Shown piece after piece: positions 25,305 to 33,634 of a stretch of 64,000 bases of DNA. A program made the position numbers and the translations under genes. The notes under the pieces are model-generated. The model was given only the letters and a program-made list of their open reading frames with translations, searched no databases and was not told the DNA's origin. Origin of the DNA: Streptosporangium canum (GTDB lineage: Bacteria > Actinomycetota > Actinomycetes > Streptosporangiales > Streptosporangiaceae); the NCBI RefSeq assembly GCF_900113865.1, contig NZ_FOQY01000025.1:1-64000 (forward strand), read 5' to 3'. Each line of letters begins with the position of its first letter. Positions within the stretch are counted from its first letter, which is position 1.

Positions 25305-26621
25305 TTAGGCGTTCCGGCGGTTGCGCTCGACCCAGCGGTCGCGGTGGCGCCGGCCCGCCTCGTGGGCCAGGGTCAGGGCCTCGCCGGGGACGGGCTCGGC
25401 CACGCACCCGTCCAGCCGCGCGATCATGCCGGCCACGAAGATCTCCCCCGCCGAGGTCAGCCGCCCGCTGCCCGCCAGCGTCCCGCAGACCATGCGTGCC
25501 GCCTCGCGCCACTGGGCGAACTCGGCGCTCGCCAGGACGGCGGCCTTGCCCTCCTCGTGCGCGCGCTGGCGCCGCCAGAACTCGGTGACGCCCAGATAGG
25601 CGTAGGCCCCCTGGAGCAGCCCGCCCAGCGGGCGGGGGTCGTCGCGCCAGGGCGCGTAGTGCCGGGAGCCGTCGTCGGGCGCGAGCAGCGTGACGGCGTC
25701 GAGCAGCGCGGAGAGCTTGGCGTGCTGCAGCTCGTGGGCGAGCGTCACCGCCAGCGAGCATCCGTCCAGCGGTTCCGAGAGCGCCACGCAGCCGAAGGTC
25801 TCGCGGGACGACGCGCTCGACTGCCCCCCGTTCTCCGGAGCCATCGGGGCGAAGACGGAGACCACCGTGGCGGTCTCGTCGGCCACCGCCGTGTGGTGCC
25901 GGACGAGGAGGTCCCAGGCGGAGTCGAGTGTGGACTGCCAGTACGCCAGCCGCGTCGCGTCGAGCCGGCCGCTCAGGGCCGCCGAGCCCGGCATTCGATA
26001 GGGGTCGAGGTCGTCGACCAGGACCCGCAGGCGCCTGCCGCCGGCTTCCGCCGCCAGCGCCCGCAGGGGCCGCCATCCGGGCGTATCGGGGCCGGAGGAG
26101 GCGGAGAGCTCGATCCGGAAGCCGTCTCCCGCCACCTCCGCCCCTTCCGGGGAGCAGCGGATCGTCGCGACGGCGGCGCCGCCGGGGACGAGGACCTGCC
26201 CCACGGAGGGCAGCGTGATCACGCCGTCGGTCACGGGCACCTCGACCGTGCAGGCCGTACCCGACCGCAGCGCCGCGGCGGCGGCCAGCGCGCCGAGCTG
26301 CGCCGGCACGGCGGGGGCGCCGGGTTCGGAGAGCCTCCTGACGGTGTGCCGGGCCCACGCTCCGACCGACGGGTAGCGCAGCACCGCGTCGACGGCCTCC
26401 GGCTGCCCGGCCTGGAGGGCGGTGAGGACGTCGTAGCCGCGGCGCGCGTCGCCCGCCTGGGGATGCCCGGTCGCCCGCGCGGTGTCCACGACGCCGCGCA
26501 CAAGAAGCACGTGCTTGCTGTACTGCGTGGCCGCGAGCAGGCGCGCCGCTGTCACGCCACCCCCGCCCGTGGCCAGATCGGAGAACGTATCCGCCGGAAT
26601 CCGGTGCTCACGGAGGTTCAT
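25305..26621 (-). CDS. HExxH protein, probable 2-oxoglutarate-type peptide beta-hydroxylase
   Basis: A 438-residue protein with the metal motif HELQH at 296-300 within AVTLAHELQHAKLSALLDAV. Proteins of this kind, encoded next to radical SAM peptide maturases, have been characterised as 2-oxoglutarate-dependent beta-hydroxylases of RiPP precursors rather than proteases. The ATG overlaps the stop of the radical SAM gene as ATGA, so synthesis is coupled. This start is preferred to upstream in-frame codons for that reason. It would hydroxylate a residue of the FTSSI-ending peptide before or after cyclophane formation. The reaction is inferred from family and context. Confidence 0.78.
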   Translation of the reverse strand: MNLREHRIPADTFSDLATGGGGVTAARLLAATQYSKHVLLVRGVVDTARATGHPQAGDARRGYDVLTALQAGQPEAVDAVLRYPSVGAWARHTVRRLSEPGAPAVPAQLGALAAAAALRSGTACTVEVPVTDGVITLPSVGQVLVPGGAAVATIRCSPEGAEVAGDGFRIELSASSGPDTPGWRPLRALAAEAGGRRLRVLVDDLDPYRMPGSAALSGRLDATRLAYWQSTLDSAWDLLVRHHTAVADETATVVSVFAPMAPENGGQSSASSRETFGCVALSEPLDGCSLAVTLAHELQHAKLSALLDAVTLLAPDDGSRHYAPWRDDPRPLGGLLQGAYAYLGVTEFWRRQRAHEEGKAAVLASAEFAQWREAARMVCGTLAGSGRLTSAGEIFVAGMIARLDGCVAEPVPGEALTLAHEAGRRHRDRWVERNRRNA

Positions 26622-27817
26622 CGAGATCCTTTCAGCGTGGACACATCGGCGGCGACGGCTCGCCTGATGTGGGTGATGAGGCGGAGAAGGTCGGGGCTGT
26701 AGACCGAGGGGTTGGCGAAGCCGGTCCCGTCGCGGTAGCGATGGGCGTAGAGGCCGCCGCCGCACACCCGGACCACCGGGCACGACCTGCACTGCGGTGC
26801 CAGGGCCAGCACGCCGATCTGGCGTGCGGCGATGGACGGGAGCGTCAGCGCCGCGTCGAAGGGGTCACGCGCGACGTGCAGGCCGGTGGCGGCCGCGCCG
26901 TCGTAGGCGGACTTGAGGATGTCGGACTGCTCGATCCCTCCGTCGGTCTCGACGACCACCATCCCCGCCGGGGACAGGCCCACCTGCTCGTTGCTGGAGG
27001 ATCCGCCGAGGAGCAGGTGCATGATCTCGCCGAAGAGCCGGATACGGGTCGGCTGACGAGGAGATCCGTACCACCGGTCGAAGACGGTGATCAGCCAGTC
27101 CGCGTACGGCGTGGCGTCCGAGCCCGGCACGAGGCCCGGCGGGGGAGCCGACCAGTTGCCGTGGGGGAGGAGGAAGTCCACGGCCGGCGGCTCGAACCCG
27201 ACAAGCGCCTCGTAGGTCGCGATCGGGTCGTTGCGCAGGTCGACGGCGCACAGCAGGCCGGCGAACAGGTGCCGGAAGGAGGGCGACGAGAGCCGGCCCA
27301 GGGCGGCGGCGACCGCCGCGTAACTGCCCTCGCCGTTGGGACGCCGTCTGTTCCTGTCGTGCATCTGCGCGTCGCCGTCGAGGCTGACACCGATCCGCAC
27401 ATCCAGCTCGTCGAAGAGGCGCAGGTAGGCGGTGTCGAGCAGGGTCGCGTTGGTCTGGAGGCTGACGTCGACGCGGGTGCCGGGGCCGACCGCGGAGCGG
27501 ATCGAGGAGACCGCCTCCCGGATCGGCTGCCGGCCGGCGAGCAGCGGCTCGCCGCCGTGCAGGATCACCTCGATCGAGGGCAGAGCGTGCGCGCGGACAT
27601 GCTCGGCGATCCGGCCGGCGACGGCGGACACGATCTCCGGGGGCATCCGGCGGGGGCGGGAGCGCCAGCTCTGGTCCGCCATCTCGTACATGTAGCAGTA
27701 GTCGCACGCGAGATCGCAGCGGCTGTGGATCTTGAGGATGAACTGCCGGAACGGGGTCGGGCGCCAGCCGCCGGCCATCAGCTCCGTCACGTCGAGGGTG
27801 GAGGGCCATTCGGGCAC
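26618..27817 (-). CDS. fxsB: FxsB-family radical SAM/SPASM cyclophane maturase
   Basis: A 399-residue radical SAM enzyme. The cluster motif CDLACDYCY (Cys 34, 38, 41) is followed by MYEMADQSW, a hallmark of FxsB enzymes. VILHGGEPLL is also present. C-terminal cysteines CRSCPVVRVCGGG (343, 346, 352) suggest a SPASM-type auxiliary cluster. FxsB joins an aromatic ring carbon to the beta-carbon of the residue two places on, forming a three-residue cyclophane. I chose GTG 27817 because GGAGG precedes it and family members begin shortly before the WPSTLDV segment; the frame stays open to a GTG at 27913. It is coupled to the HExxH gene. Confidence 0.9.
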   Translation of the reverse strand: MPEWPSTLDVTELMAGGWRPTPFRQFILKIHSRCDLACDYCYMYEMADQSWRSRPRRMPPEIVSAVAGRIAEHVRAHALPSIEVILHGGEPLLAGRQPIREAVSSIRSAVGPGTRVDVSLQTNATLLDTAYLRLFDELDVRIGVSLDGDAQMHDRNRRRPNGEGSYAAVAAALGRLSSPSFRHLFAGLLCAVDLRNDPIATYEALVGFEPPAVDFLLPHGNWSAPPPGLVPGSDATPYADWLITVFDRWYGSPRQPTRIRLFGEIMHLLLGGSSSNEQVGLSPAGMVVVETDGGIEQSDILKSAYDGAAATGLHVARDPFDAALTLPSIAARQIGVLALAPQCRSCPVVRVCGGGLYAHRYRDGTGFANPSVYSPDLLRLITHIRRAVAADVSTLKGSR

Positions 27818-27876
27818 AGAGAAGCCTCCACGCTGAGACCAGATGTGTAGCCCGCCGTGACGGGAGAGATCAGCAT
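27787..27876 (-). CDS. Possible 29-residue leader ORF overlapping fxsB
   Basis: An ATG at 27876, with GGAGGGG nine bases upstream, opens a 29-codon frame starting MLISPVTAGYTSGLS and ending GPPPST. It overlaps the first 30 bases of fxsB in another frame. The strong ribosome site suggests translation and perhaps coupling to fxsB. It does not end in FxSxx and I do not call it a precursor. Confidence 0.3.
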   Translation of the reverse strand: MLISPVTAGYTSGLSVEASLCPNGPPPST

Positions 27877-28034
27877 AGCGAAACCCCTCCGGCGCACCGG
27901 GTATTTCGCCCACGTCGCGGGCGAGCCCCGGCGGGGACCGGCCCCCCGGGCGGGAGGCCGTACGGGACGGTGTGACCGGGCCTCAGGGCGGAGGCCGGGG
28001 GCGGGTGCGCACGGGTCTCGGCTGCGGCGGGACA

Positions 28035-28080
28035 CCCCGGGGGCCGCGGTGAGGCCGTCGCCTCACCGCGGCCCCCGGGG
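28035..28080 (-). terminator. Strong hairpin terminator after the MmpL gene
   Basis: A perfect 20-base stem (28035-28054 with 28061-28080, CCCCGGGGGCCGCGGTGAGG and its complement) encloses a 6-base loop. It starts 12 bases past the MmpL stop codon on the minus strand and isolates the fxsB promoter. Confidence 0.92.
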
Positions 28081-28091
28081 TCCGGTGCGGG

Positions 28092-30266
28092 TCAGACCCG
28101 CGCGGGGACCTCCGTGGCGTCGTGGTCGAGGTGGGCGCGGAGCTGCTCGCCCTCGATGTCGACGTTGGGCAGGACACGGGCGAGCGGGCGGGGCAGCCAC
28201 CACGCGCTGTCGCCCAGCAGGGACATGACGGCGGGCACGATGGTCATGCGCACCACGAAGGCGTCGATGGCGACCCCGACGGCGAGGGCGAACCCCATGG
28301 ATTTGATGATCGGGTCGTCGAGGAGCACGAAGCCGCCGAAAACCGAGATCATGATGAGCGCGGCGGCGGTGACGACGCGGGCGCCGTGGCCCGTCCCGGA
28401 GATGGTGGCCTGCTGGGCGGTGTCGCCGTGGACGAAGTCCTCGCGCATCCGGGAGACGAGGAAGACCTGGTAGTCCATGGCCAGGCCGAACAGGATGCCG
28501 ATGAGCAGGATCGGCAGGAAGCTGACCAGCGGTCCGGGCGTGTCCACCCCGAGGAGGCCGGAGAGCCATCCCTGCTGGAAGACGGTGACGGTGATGCCGA
28601 AGGTCGCGCCGACGGTGAGCAGGAAACCGAGTGCCGCCTTGACGGGGACGAGCACGGAGCGGAAGACCAGCATCAGCAGCAGGACGGACAGCCCGACGAC
28701 GAGCAGCAGGTAGACGGGCAGGGCGTCGGAGAGTTTCTCGGAGACGTCGATGCCGATCGCGGTCATGCCGGTCAGGGAGACCTGGGCGCCGTCGATGCCG
28801 CGGACCTTGTCCCGGATGTCGTGGACGAGGGTCTCGGTGGCGGCGTCGGTGGGGCCGGTGGCCGGGATGACGGCCAGCAGGACCGTCGTCCCCGAGGCGT
28901 TCGGCTGCGGCGGGGTCACCGCGATGACTCCCTTGGTGGCCTGGATCAGCGCGGCGGCCTCCTTGGCGGCCCGCCCGGTGGCCTCGGCGGAGCCGGAGGA
29001 GACGACGGCGGCGAGACGACCGTTGAAACCAGGTCCGAAACCCGCGCTGATGAGGTCGTGGGCCTCGCGCGCCGGCGATCCGGCCTGCGCGGTCCCGGCG
29101 TCGGGCAGCGCCAGCCGCATCTCCGAGGCGGGCACGGTGAGGCCGGCCAGGCCCAGCACTCCGGCGAGGATGAACAGGACGCGCCAGCGGGTGACGATGT
29201 AGGCCCAGCGGAACCCGAAGCCGCCGCGTGCGGCGGGCCCGGTCGGCCGCGCGGTGCGGTGCCTGCGGGGCAGGATCCGGTGACCGGCGAAGCCGAGCAG
29301 CGCGGGCTGGAGCGTGATCGCCACGAGGACGGCGACGGCGACGGTGCCGGAGGCGGCCAGGCCCATCACGGTCAGGAACGGAATGTTGACCACGGCCAGG
29401 CCCGCGAGCGCGATGACCACGGTGGCGCCGGCGAACACGACGGCCGATCCGGCGGTGCCGACCGCGCGTGCGGCGGCCTCCTCCGGCTCCAGCCCGTCGA
29501 GCAGGTTCTGGCGGTGCCGGGAGGTGATGAACAGCGAGTAGTCGATGCCGACGGCGAGGCCGAGCATGAGGGCGAGCACCGGGGCGGTGCTGGTCAGCTC
29601 GACGAGGCTGCTGAGGGCGAACAGCCCGGCCATCCCGACGCCGACGCCGATGAGCGCGTTGAGCATGGTCATGCCGGCGGCCACGAGCGATCCGAAGGTG
29701 ACGATGAGGACGGCGGCCGCGACGGCGACGCCGAGCGCCTCGGTCGATCCGATCTCCGGCTCGCTCGTCATCACCTCACCGCCGTGCTCGACCCGGAGCC
29801 CGGCGGCTTCGGCGCCGGCGCCGACCTTCGCGTACGCCGCGCGCTGGTCGTCGGTCACGCGGTCGTTGACGGCGGCGAACTGCACCTGCACCAGGGCGTG
29901 ACGGCCGTCCGGGGAGACGGCCCCGATCTGGAACGGGTCGACGGCGGCCACCACGCCGGGCAGCCCGGCGGCCTCCTTGGTGAGCGCCCCGATCGCCTGA
30001 CGGGCCTGCGGCGACGTCAGCTGCTTCCCTTCGGGGGCGGCGACGACGATGGTGCCGGTCGCCCCGCCGGCTTCGGGGAAGTGCTTGGCCAGGGCGTCGA
30101 GCGCGCGCTGCGACTCGGTCCCGGGCATGGTGAAGTTGCTGGCCGTCGGGCCGATGAAGGCGAGGGTGGCCACGCCGAGGGCCGCCAGTACGGCGAGCCA
30201 CAGGGCGAGGACCAGCCGCCGGCGGCGGAACGAGGCTCGGCCGAGCCGGTACAGCAAGGTGGCCAT
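28092..30266 (-). CDS. MMPL-family RND transporter
   Basis: A 724-residue membrane exporter of the MmpL/RND superfamily. Two hydrophobic blocks of about six helices each surround large extracytoplasmic loops, and the conserved GIDYSLFI (helix 4) and GLAMDYQVFLVSRMRE (helix 10) segments carry the proton-relay Asp-Tyr pairs. Such proteins export lipids, glycolipids or drugs. The start ATG at 30266 fits the family; an in-frame extension upstream would translate a 9-base repeat into Arg-Pro-Leu triplets. The TetR gene lies 216 bases upstream in the same direction and probably controls it. Confidence 0.93.
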   Translation of the reverse strand: MATLLYRLGRASFRRRRLVLALWLAVLAALGVATLAFIGPTASNFTMPGTESQRALDALAKHFPEAGGATGTIVVAAPEGKQLTSPQARQAIGALTKEAAGLPGVVAAVDPFQIGAVSPDGRHALVQVQFAAVNDRVTDDQRAAYAKVGAGAEAAGLRVEHGGEVMTSEPEIGSTEALGVAVAAAVLIVTFGSLVAAGMTMLNALIGVGVGMAGLFALSSLVELTSTAPVLALMLGLAVGIDYSLFITSRHRQNLLDGLEPEEAAARAVGTAGSAVVFAGATVVIALAGLAVVNIPFLTVMGLAASGTVAVAVLVAITLQPALLGFAGHRILPRRHRTARPTGPAARGGFGFRWAYIVTRWRVLFILAGVLGLAGLTVPASEMRLALPDAGTAQAGSPAREAHDLISAGFGPGFNGRLAAVVSSGSAEATGRAAKEAAALIQATKGVIAVTPPQPNASGTTVLLAVIPATGPTDAATETLVHDIRDKVRGIDGAQVSLTGMTAIGIDVSEKLSDALPVYLLLVVGLSVLLLMLVFRSVLVPVKAALGFLLTVGATFGITVTVFQQGWLSGLLGVDTPGPLVSFLPILLIGILFGLAMDYQVFLVSRMREDFVHGDTAQQATISGTGHGARVVTAAALIMISVFGGFVLLDDPIIKSMGFALAVGVAIDAFVVRMTIVPAVMSLLGDSAWWLPRPLARVLPNVDIEGEQLRAHLDHDATEVPARV

Positions 30267-30280
30267 GGAGCATCCTTGTC

Positions 30281-30325
30281 GGGGTCTGAGGGGTCTGAGG
30301 GGTCTGAGGGGTCTGAGGGGTCTGA
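30281..30325. repeat. 9-bp simple repeat, five copies, in the mmpL leader
   Basis: GGGGTCTGA is repeated five times without change, followed by a GGGGTTTAA variant. It sits 15-59 bases upstream of the MmpL start, where copy number could alter the distance between promoter and ribosome site. The period is a multiple of three, so frame is kept if the region is translated. Confidence 0.92.
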
Positions 30326-30482
30326 GGGGTTTAAGAGGGCGGTTCACCGGTGGAGGCGGGCATGGAAGGAGGCCCGCATCGGGGGAGTCCGGGTGAGGAG
30401 CGGTGCGGAGCGCCCGGTGGAAGCGGGAGAGCGGTGGGGGAGAGACGGGGGCGGGAAAGGCGCGGTGGGGCGGTGCCCGCTG

Positions 30483-31061
30483 TCACGCTCCGCGGAGGTC
30501 CAGGGTCCGGGCCGCGCTCCGCGTCAGGATGGAGCGCAGCTCGTCGTCGCCGATCATGATGGGTGCCGTGCGGACGCCGATCTCGATGCGTTCCATGCAG
30601 ATGACGGGGACGGCGCTGAGCACCATCAGCGCGGCGATGCGGGCCGCCGGAGCCGGGGAGCGGGCGGCCAGCGCGTCGAGGAGCCGGTCCGACATCCCGT
30701 GGACGCCGGCGAAGGCGGGGCGCTGGAGCAGCGCGGGAATGTCGTCGTACAGGACGGTGACCTCGCGCCGGAAACGCATCACGAGATCCACGTATCCCTC
30801 GACGGCCGCGAGCTGGACATCCTCGTCACCGAGGCCGGCCAGCCGGGCGTCGAGCGTCGTGAACGCCTCCACGGCCGGTGCCAGCAGTTCGGCGAGGATC
30901 GCGTCCTTGCCGTCGAAGTGGTACAGCAGCGCGGCCTTCGAGCAGCCCACCTCACCGGCGATGTCCTGCAGTGACGTCCCTTTGAAACCGGTCGCGGCGA
31001 AGAGACGGGCCGCCGCGTCGAGGATCTCGCCGCGGGTACCCGAGCGTGTGCTGCGTGACAT
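30483..31061 (-). CDS. TetR-family transcriptional regulator of the MmpL transporter
   Basis: A 192-residue repressor with a standard N-terminal helix-turn-helix: EILDAAARLFAATGFKGTSL, then QDIAGEVGCSKAALLYHFDG. The C-terminal ligand domain is unremarkable. ATG at 31061 is chosen because the DNA-binding domain starts about ten residues later; the frame is open further upstream, through its own operators. Two near-identical palindromes just before the gene (31088-31120) point to autoregulation. It precedes the MmpL gene in the same direction and probably represses the transporter until a substrate appears. Confidence 0.92.
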   Translation of the reverse strand: MSRSTRSGTRGEILDAAARLFAATGFKGTSLQDIAGEVGCSKAALLYHFDGKDAILAELLAPAVEAFTTLDARLAGLGDEDVQLAAVEGYVDLVMRFRREVTVLYDDIPALLQRPAFAGVHGMSDRLLDALAARSPAPAARIAALMVLSAVPVICMERIEIGVRTAPIMIGDDELRSILTRSAARTLDLRGA

Positions 31062-31087
31062 GAAATCACCCCCTTCACCAGCATGCC

Positions 31088-31120
31088 TGACCGATCGGTC
31101 AGAAGCTGACCGATCGGACA
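31088..31120. promoter_or_regulatory. Twin TetR-type operators
   Basis: TGACCGATCGGTCA (31088-31101) is a perfect 14-base palindrome. TGACCGATCGGACA (31107-31120) is a one-mismatch copy 19 bases further on. The TGACC...GGTCA half-sites are typical of TetR regulators, and the pair lies 27 bases before the TetR start. Confidence 0.85.
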
Positions 31121-31230
31121 GTTCGGAGGTATGACGTGTGCCACATCGGGAGCACGGGAGGCGGGCGCGCACCGGGCGGCCCCCCGCGCTCCGGCGTCTG
31201 TCCGCCGAGGAGCGCGCAGGCCGCCGGACC

Positions 31231-32094
31231 CTAGTCGACCTCGGCGCTGCCGTTCACGCGGAGCTTGCGGCGGGCGCGCTCGTAGAAGCTCGTGGTGCCG
31301 AGCCGGACGACCCAGGCGGCGGCGCGCACCGCGGTGACGGTGAGCCGGTCCCCGGGCGACAGATGGGCGCCGATCGCCCCGTCCACCTCCATGGCCAGCC
31401 GCCCGCTCGTCGGCAGCACCTCAAGGTCGACCTTCTCGTCGGCGGAGAGCACCAGGGCCCGGTTGAACGCCGAGTGGGCCGCCGCCGGCACGACGAGGAA
31501 CCCCTCGACCGTCGGCGACACGATCGGGCCACCCGCGGAGAAGCTGTAGGCGGTCGACCCCGTGGAGGTCGCCACGATGACGGCGTCGGCCGCGTAGCGG
31601 ACGAAGGGGTGGCCCTCCACCGAGATCGCCACCGCGGACAGCCCGTCACCGGGGGTGCGGACCAGGGCGACGTCGTTGAAGGCGGTCACCGTCCTCCCCC
31701 CGCCGAAGGCCGCCCGCACCGCCATGCGGGGCTCGACCGTGTACTGGTGGCTGTCGATGGCCGACAGCGCGAAGGGCAGGTCCTCGACGTCGATCTCGGC
31801 GAGGAAGCCCAGCTTGCCGAGGTTCACGCCGAGGATGGGGGTGGGCCGTCCGGCGATGAGCCGCATGGTGCGCAGCATGGTGCCGTCACCGCCAAGGCTG
31901 ACGAGCAGGTCGGCCCGGTCCACCAGGGTGTCGGTGTCGACTGACACCGCGCTGCAGTCGATGCGCCCGACCTCGTCGGGCAGGCCGAGGACGGTCACGC
32001 CGTGGGCGCGAGCCCACTCCACGATCGTGTCGATGGCGACCTTCGAGTCGCGTTGCGGGTGCAGCACCAGGCCCACCGTTTCGACCATGCCCAT
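31231..32094 (-). CDS. nadK: NAD kinase
   Basis: A 287-residue cytosolic NAD kinase that makes NADP from NAD using ATP or polyphosphate. The catalytic GGDGTML motif lies in LLVSLGGDGTMLRTMRLI. The substrate-binding FNDVALVR segment and the TSTGSTAYSFSAGGPIV signature are both in place. Length is normal. The start ATG at 32094 begins MGMVETVGLV; the ATG at 32088 is equally possible. The gene downstream of it in the window is the TetR gene with a promoter of its own. A hairpin at 32131-32167 separates it from the next gene upstream. Confidence 0.93.
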   Translation of the reverse strand: MGMVETVGLVLHPQRDSKVAIDTIVEWARAHGVTVLGLPDEVGRIDCSAVSVDTDTLVDRADLLVSLGGDGTMLRTMRLIAGRPTPILGVNLGKLGFLAEIDVEDLPFALSAIDSHQYTVEPRMAVRAAFGGGRTVTAFNDVALVRTPGDGLSAVAISVEGHPFVRYAADAVIVATSTGSTAYSFSAGGPIVSPTVEGFLVVPAAAHSAFNRALVLSADEKVDLEVLPTSGRLAMEVDGAIGAHLSPGDRLTVTAVRAAAWVVRLGTTSFYERARRKLRVNGSAEVD

Positions 32095-32130
32095 GCCGTC
32101 ACTGTACGGCGCGCCGGACCCCCGGCGATC

Positions 32131-32167
32131 CGGCGCCGGCCGGCGGGAACCCCGCGGGCCGGCGCCG
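32131..32167 (-). terminator. Hairpin terminator upstream of the NAD kinase gene
   Basis: CGGCGCCGGCC (32131-32141) pairs with GGCCGGCGCCG (32157-32167), and the 15-base loop can form a small inner stem. It follows the 132-residue gene on the minus strand. Confidence 0.6.
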
Positions 32168-32210
32168 TGACGTCCGCCGGGCGGGGAGCGCCCGTCCCGG
32201 AGCCGCGGCC

Positions 32211-32609
32211 TCAGCTCTGACGTTCCCGCTTCATCCGGGCCTCGTAGAGATGGCGGCGGCCACCGGCCAGCTGATCCCTGATCCGTTTCTCGAGGCCGGT
32301 GAAAAAGCGGTAGTAGCCGTCGTCGTACTCCTCCATGATCTGGAAGGTCCACCGGTCGGGCAGCACGTCGCGGCCGATCAGCTCGTCGGCCACGACGTCG
32401 GCCAGGTCGGGGTGGCCCGCGGCGCGCAGCAGTTCCACGACCCGGTCGAGCTGCAGGTCGGCATGGCCGGTGAGCTGGTGGAAGGAGTAGAGATGGCCAC
32501 GGGCCCGTTCGGTCGTCTCCAGGGCCTCGGAGAGCCTGCCCAGCGCTTCGACGGTCGTGTCGTCGATGTCGGGAGGCGGGGAACCGGCCGGCCGTTCGTC
32601 GATGGTCAC
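32211..32609 (-). CDS. Conserved-looking hypothetical protein, 132 residues
   Basis: A soluble, charged, helical protein. It has a segment EALETTERARGHLYSFHQLT and a C-terminal stretch with TFQIMEEYDDGYYRFFTGLE. GTG 32609 is preferred because GAGAGGAG lies seven bases upstream; a TTG five codons earlier is also open. I do not recognise a named domain. Good codon bias supports that it is a real gene. It is monocistronic, with its own terminator-like hairpin. Confidence 0.7.
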   Translation of the reverse strand: MTIDERPAGSPPPDIDDTTVEALGRLSEALETTERARGHLYSFHQLTGHADLQLDRVVELLRAAGHPDLADVVADELIGRDVLPDRWTFQIMEEYDDGYYRFFTGLEKRIRDQLAGGRRHLYEARMKRERQS

Positions 32610-32945
32610 GAGGTCTCCTCTCAACGGTCCCCGCCGGTCTGGGGCAGGGCAGGGTGACGGGCCCGACGGTCGGGGGCGGGCGGCCTCCGTCCCGTCCCGA
32701 CGGGCCCTGGCTCGCCGCCGCGGCCCTTACGTCCTGAGCTGCGGGAACATTTCCCTACCCGCGCGGTGGGAGGTGAATCGCCGGGGCCCGCGCCGGAACC
32801 GGGGCGTGGCCAGGGTGATCCGGCGGTCGGGCGGGCCCGGCGCGGCGGGCGGGGGGACGGCCCCCGGCGTCACGCTCGGTCCCGCATGTGTCACGCCCTT
32901 CTCCACGGGCATACGTTCGACAGCCGAGTATTGGGAGCGTGGAGC

Positions 32946-33218
32946 ATGACAGTTACCGGCATCATCACCGCCATCGTCATCGGAGCGATCATCGGCGCCC
33001 TGGGGCGTCTGGTCGTGCCGGGGCGGCAGAGCATCCCGATCTGGCTCACCATCGTGATCGGTATCGTCGCGGCCCTCATCGGCACGGCGATCGCCGGCGC
33101 GCTGGGAGTGGCCAACACCGGAGGGATCGACTGGATCGAGCTGATCATCCAGGTCGTCCTGGCCGCCGTGGGCGTCATCCTGGCGGTCAGCATGTACAGC
33201 AGGCGCGGAGTCCGCTAG
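32946..33218 (+). CDS. GlsB/YeaQ/YmgE-family stress membrane protein
   Basis: A 90-residue protein with three hydrophobic segments: IITAIVIGAIIGALGRLVVP, ILTI-like IWLTIVIGIVAALIGTAIAG and IIQVVLAAVGVILAVSM. The GALGRLVVPG turn is typical of the transglycosylase-associated (GlsB/YeaQ) family, which is induced by stress and sits in the cytoplasmic membrane. Exact function is not known for the family. It is a single gene with about 400 empty bases after it. Confidence 0.88.
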   Translation: MTVTGIITAIVIGAIIGALGRLVVPGRQSIPIWLTIVIGIVAALIGTAIAGALGVANTGGIDWIELIIQVVLAAVGVILAVSMYSRRGVR

Positions 33219-33634
33219 CCGATCGGAGGCCTCCGGCGGACATCCGGTCCGCCGGCACGGGCGTCGACCCTCTCGCGGTGGCCTCGGCCCGGGACCTCCC
33301 GGCCGGGGCCACCGCCGTACGGTCCGGCCCCGGCGAGGCGCCGGGAAGGCGGCCGGTCCGTACGGCGGCGAGGTCGCCGCGGTCCGCCCCGGCGGTGCGC
33401 CGGTGGCGAGGGGCCCGCGGGACCGGCGCGCAGGACGCGCCCGACGGAGGGCACACGACCGACGACGTCCTCCACGACGGGTCCCCGCCCGTGCGCGGGC
33501 TGTGACCGGCGGGTTAGCGTGGGGGACACGGCTGTGCGCGCGGGCCGGAGCGGCTCCGGGCGCCGGGGGAAGGGCGAGGTGACGTCCGTGTCATCACATC
33601 GCGGCGTGGGCGGGGCCACCGACGGGAGCCCCCG
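33219..33634. other. GC-rich intergenic region, nothing recognised
   Basis: This 416-base stretch is uniformly GC-rich. The frames open on either strand are Arg/Pro/Gly-rich with no ribosome sites or usual codon bias. I see no repeat, strong hairpin or RNA gene in it. Confidence 0.4.

Noticed and set aside
27787..27876. Second FxSxx precursor beside fxsB
   Set aside because: The frame ends in GPPPST, not FxSxx, and the leader pattern is absent.
28122..30974. 950-residue open frame on the plus strand
   Set aside because: It mirrors the MmpL gene, consists of Asp/Gly/Glu/Arg runs and runs through the 9-bp repeats and the TetR gene.
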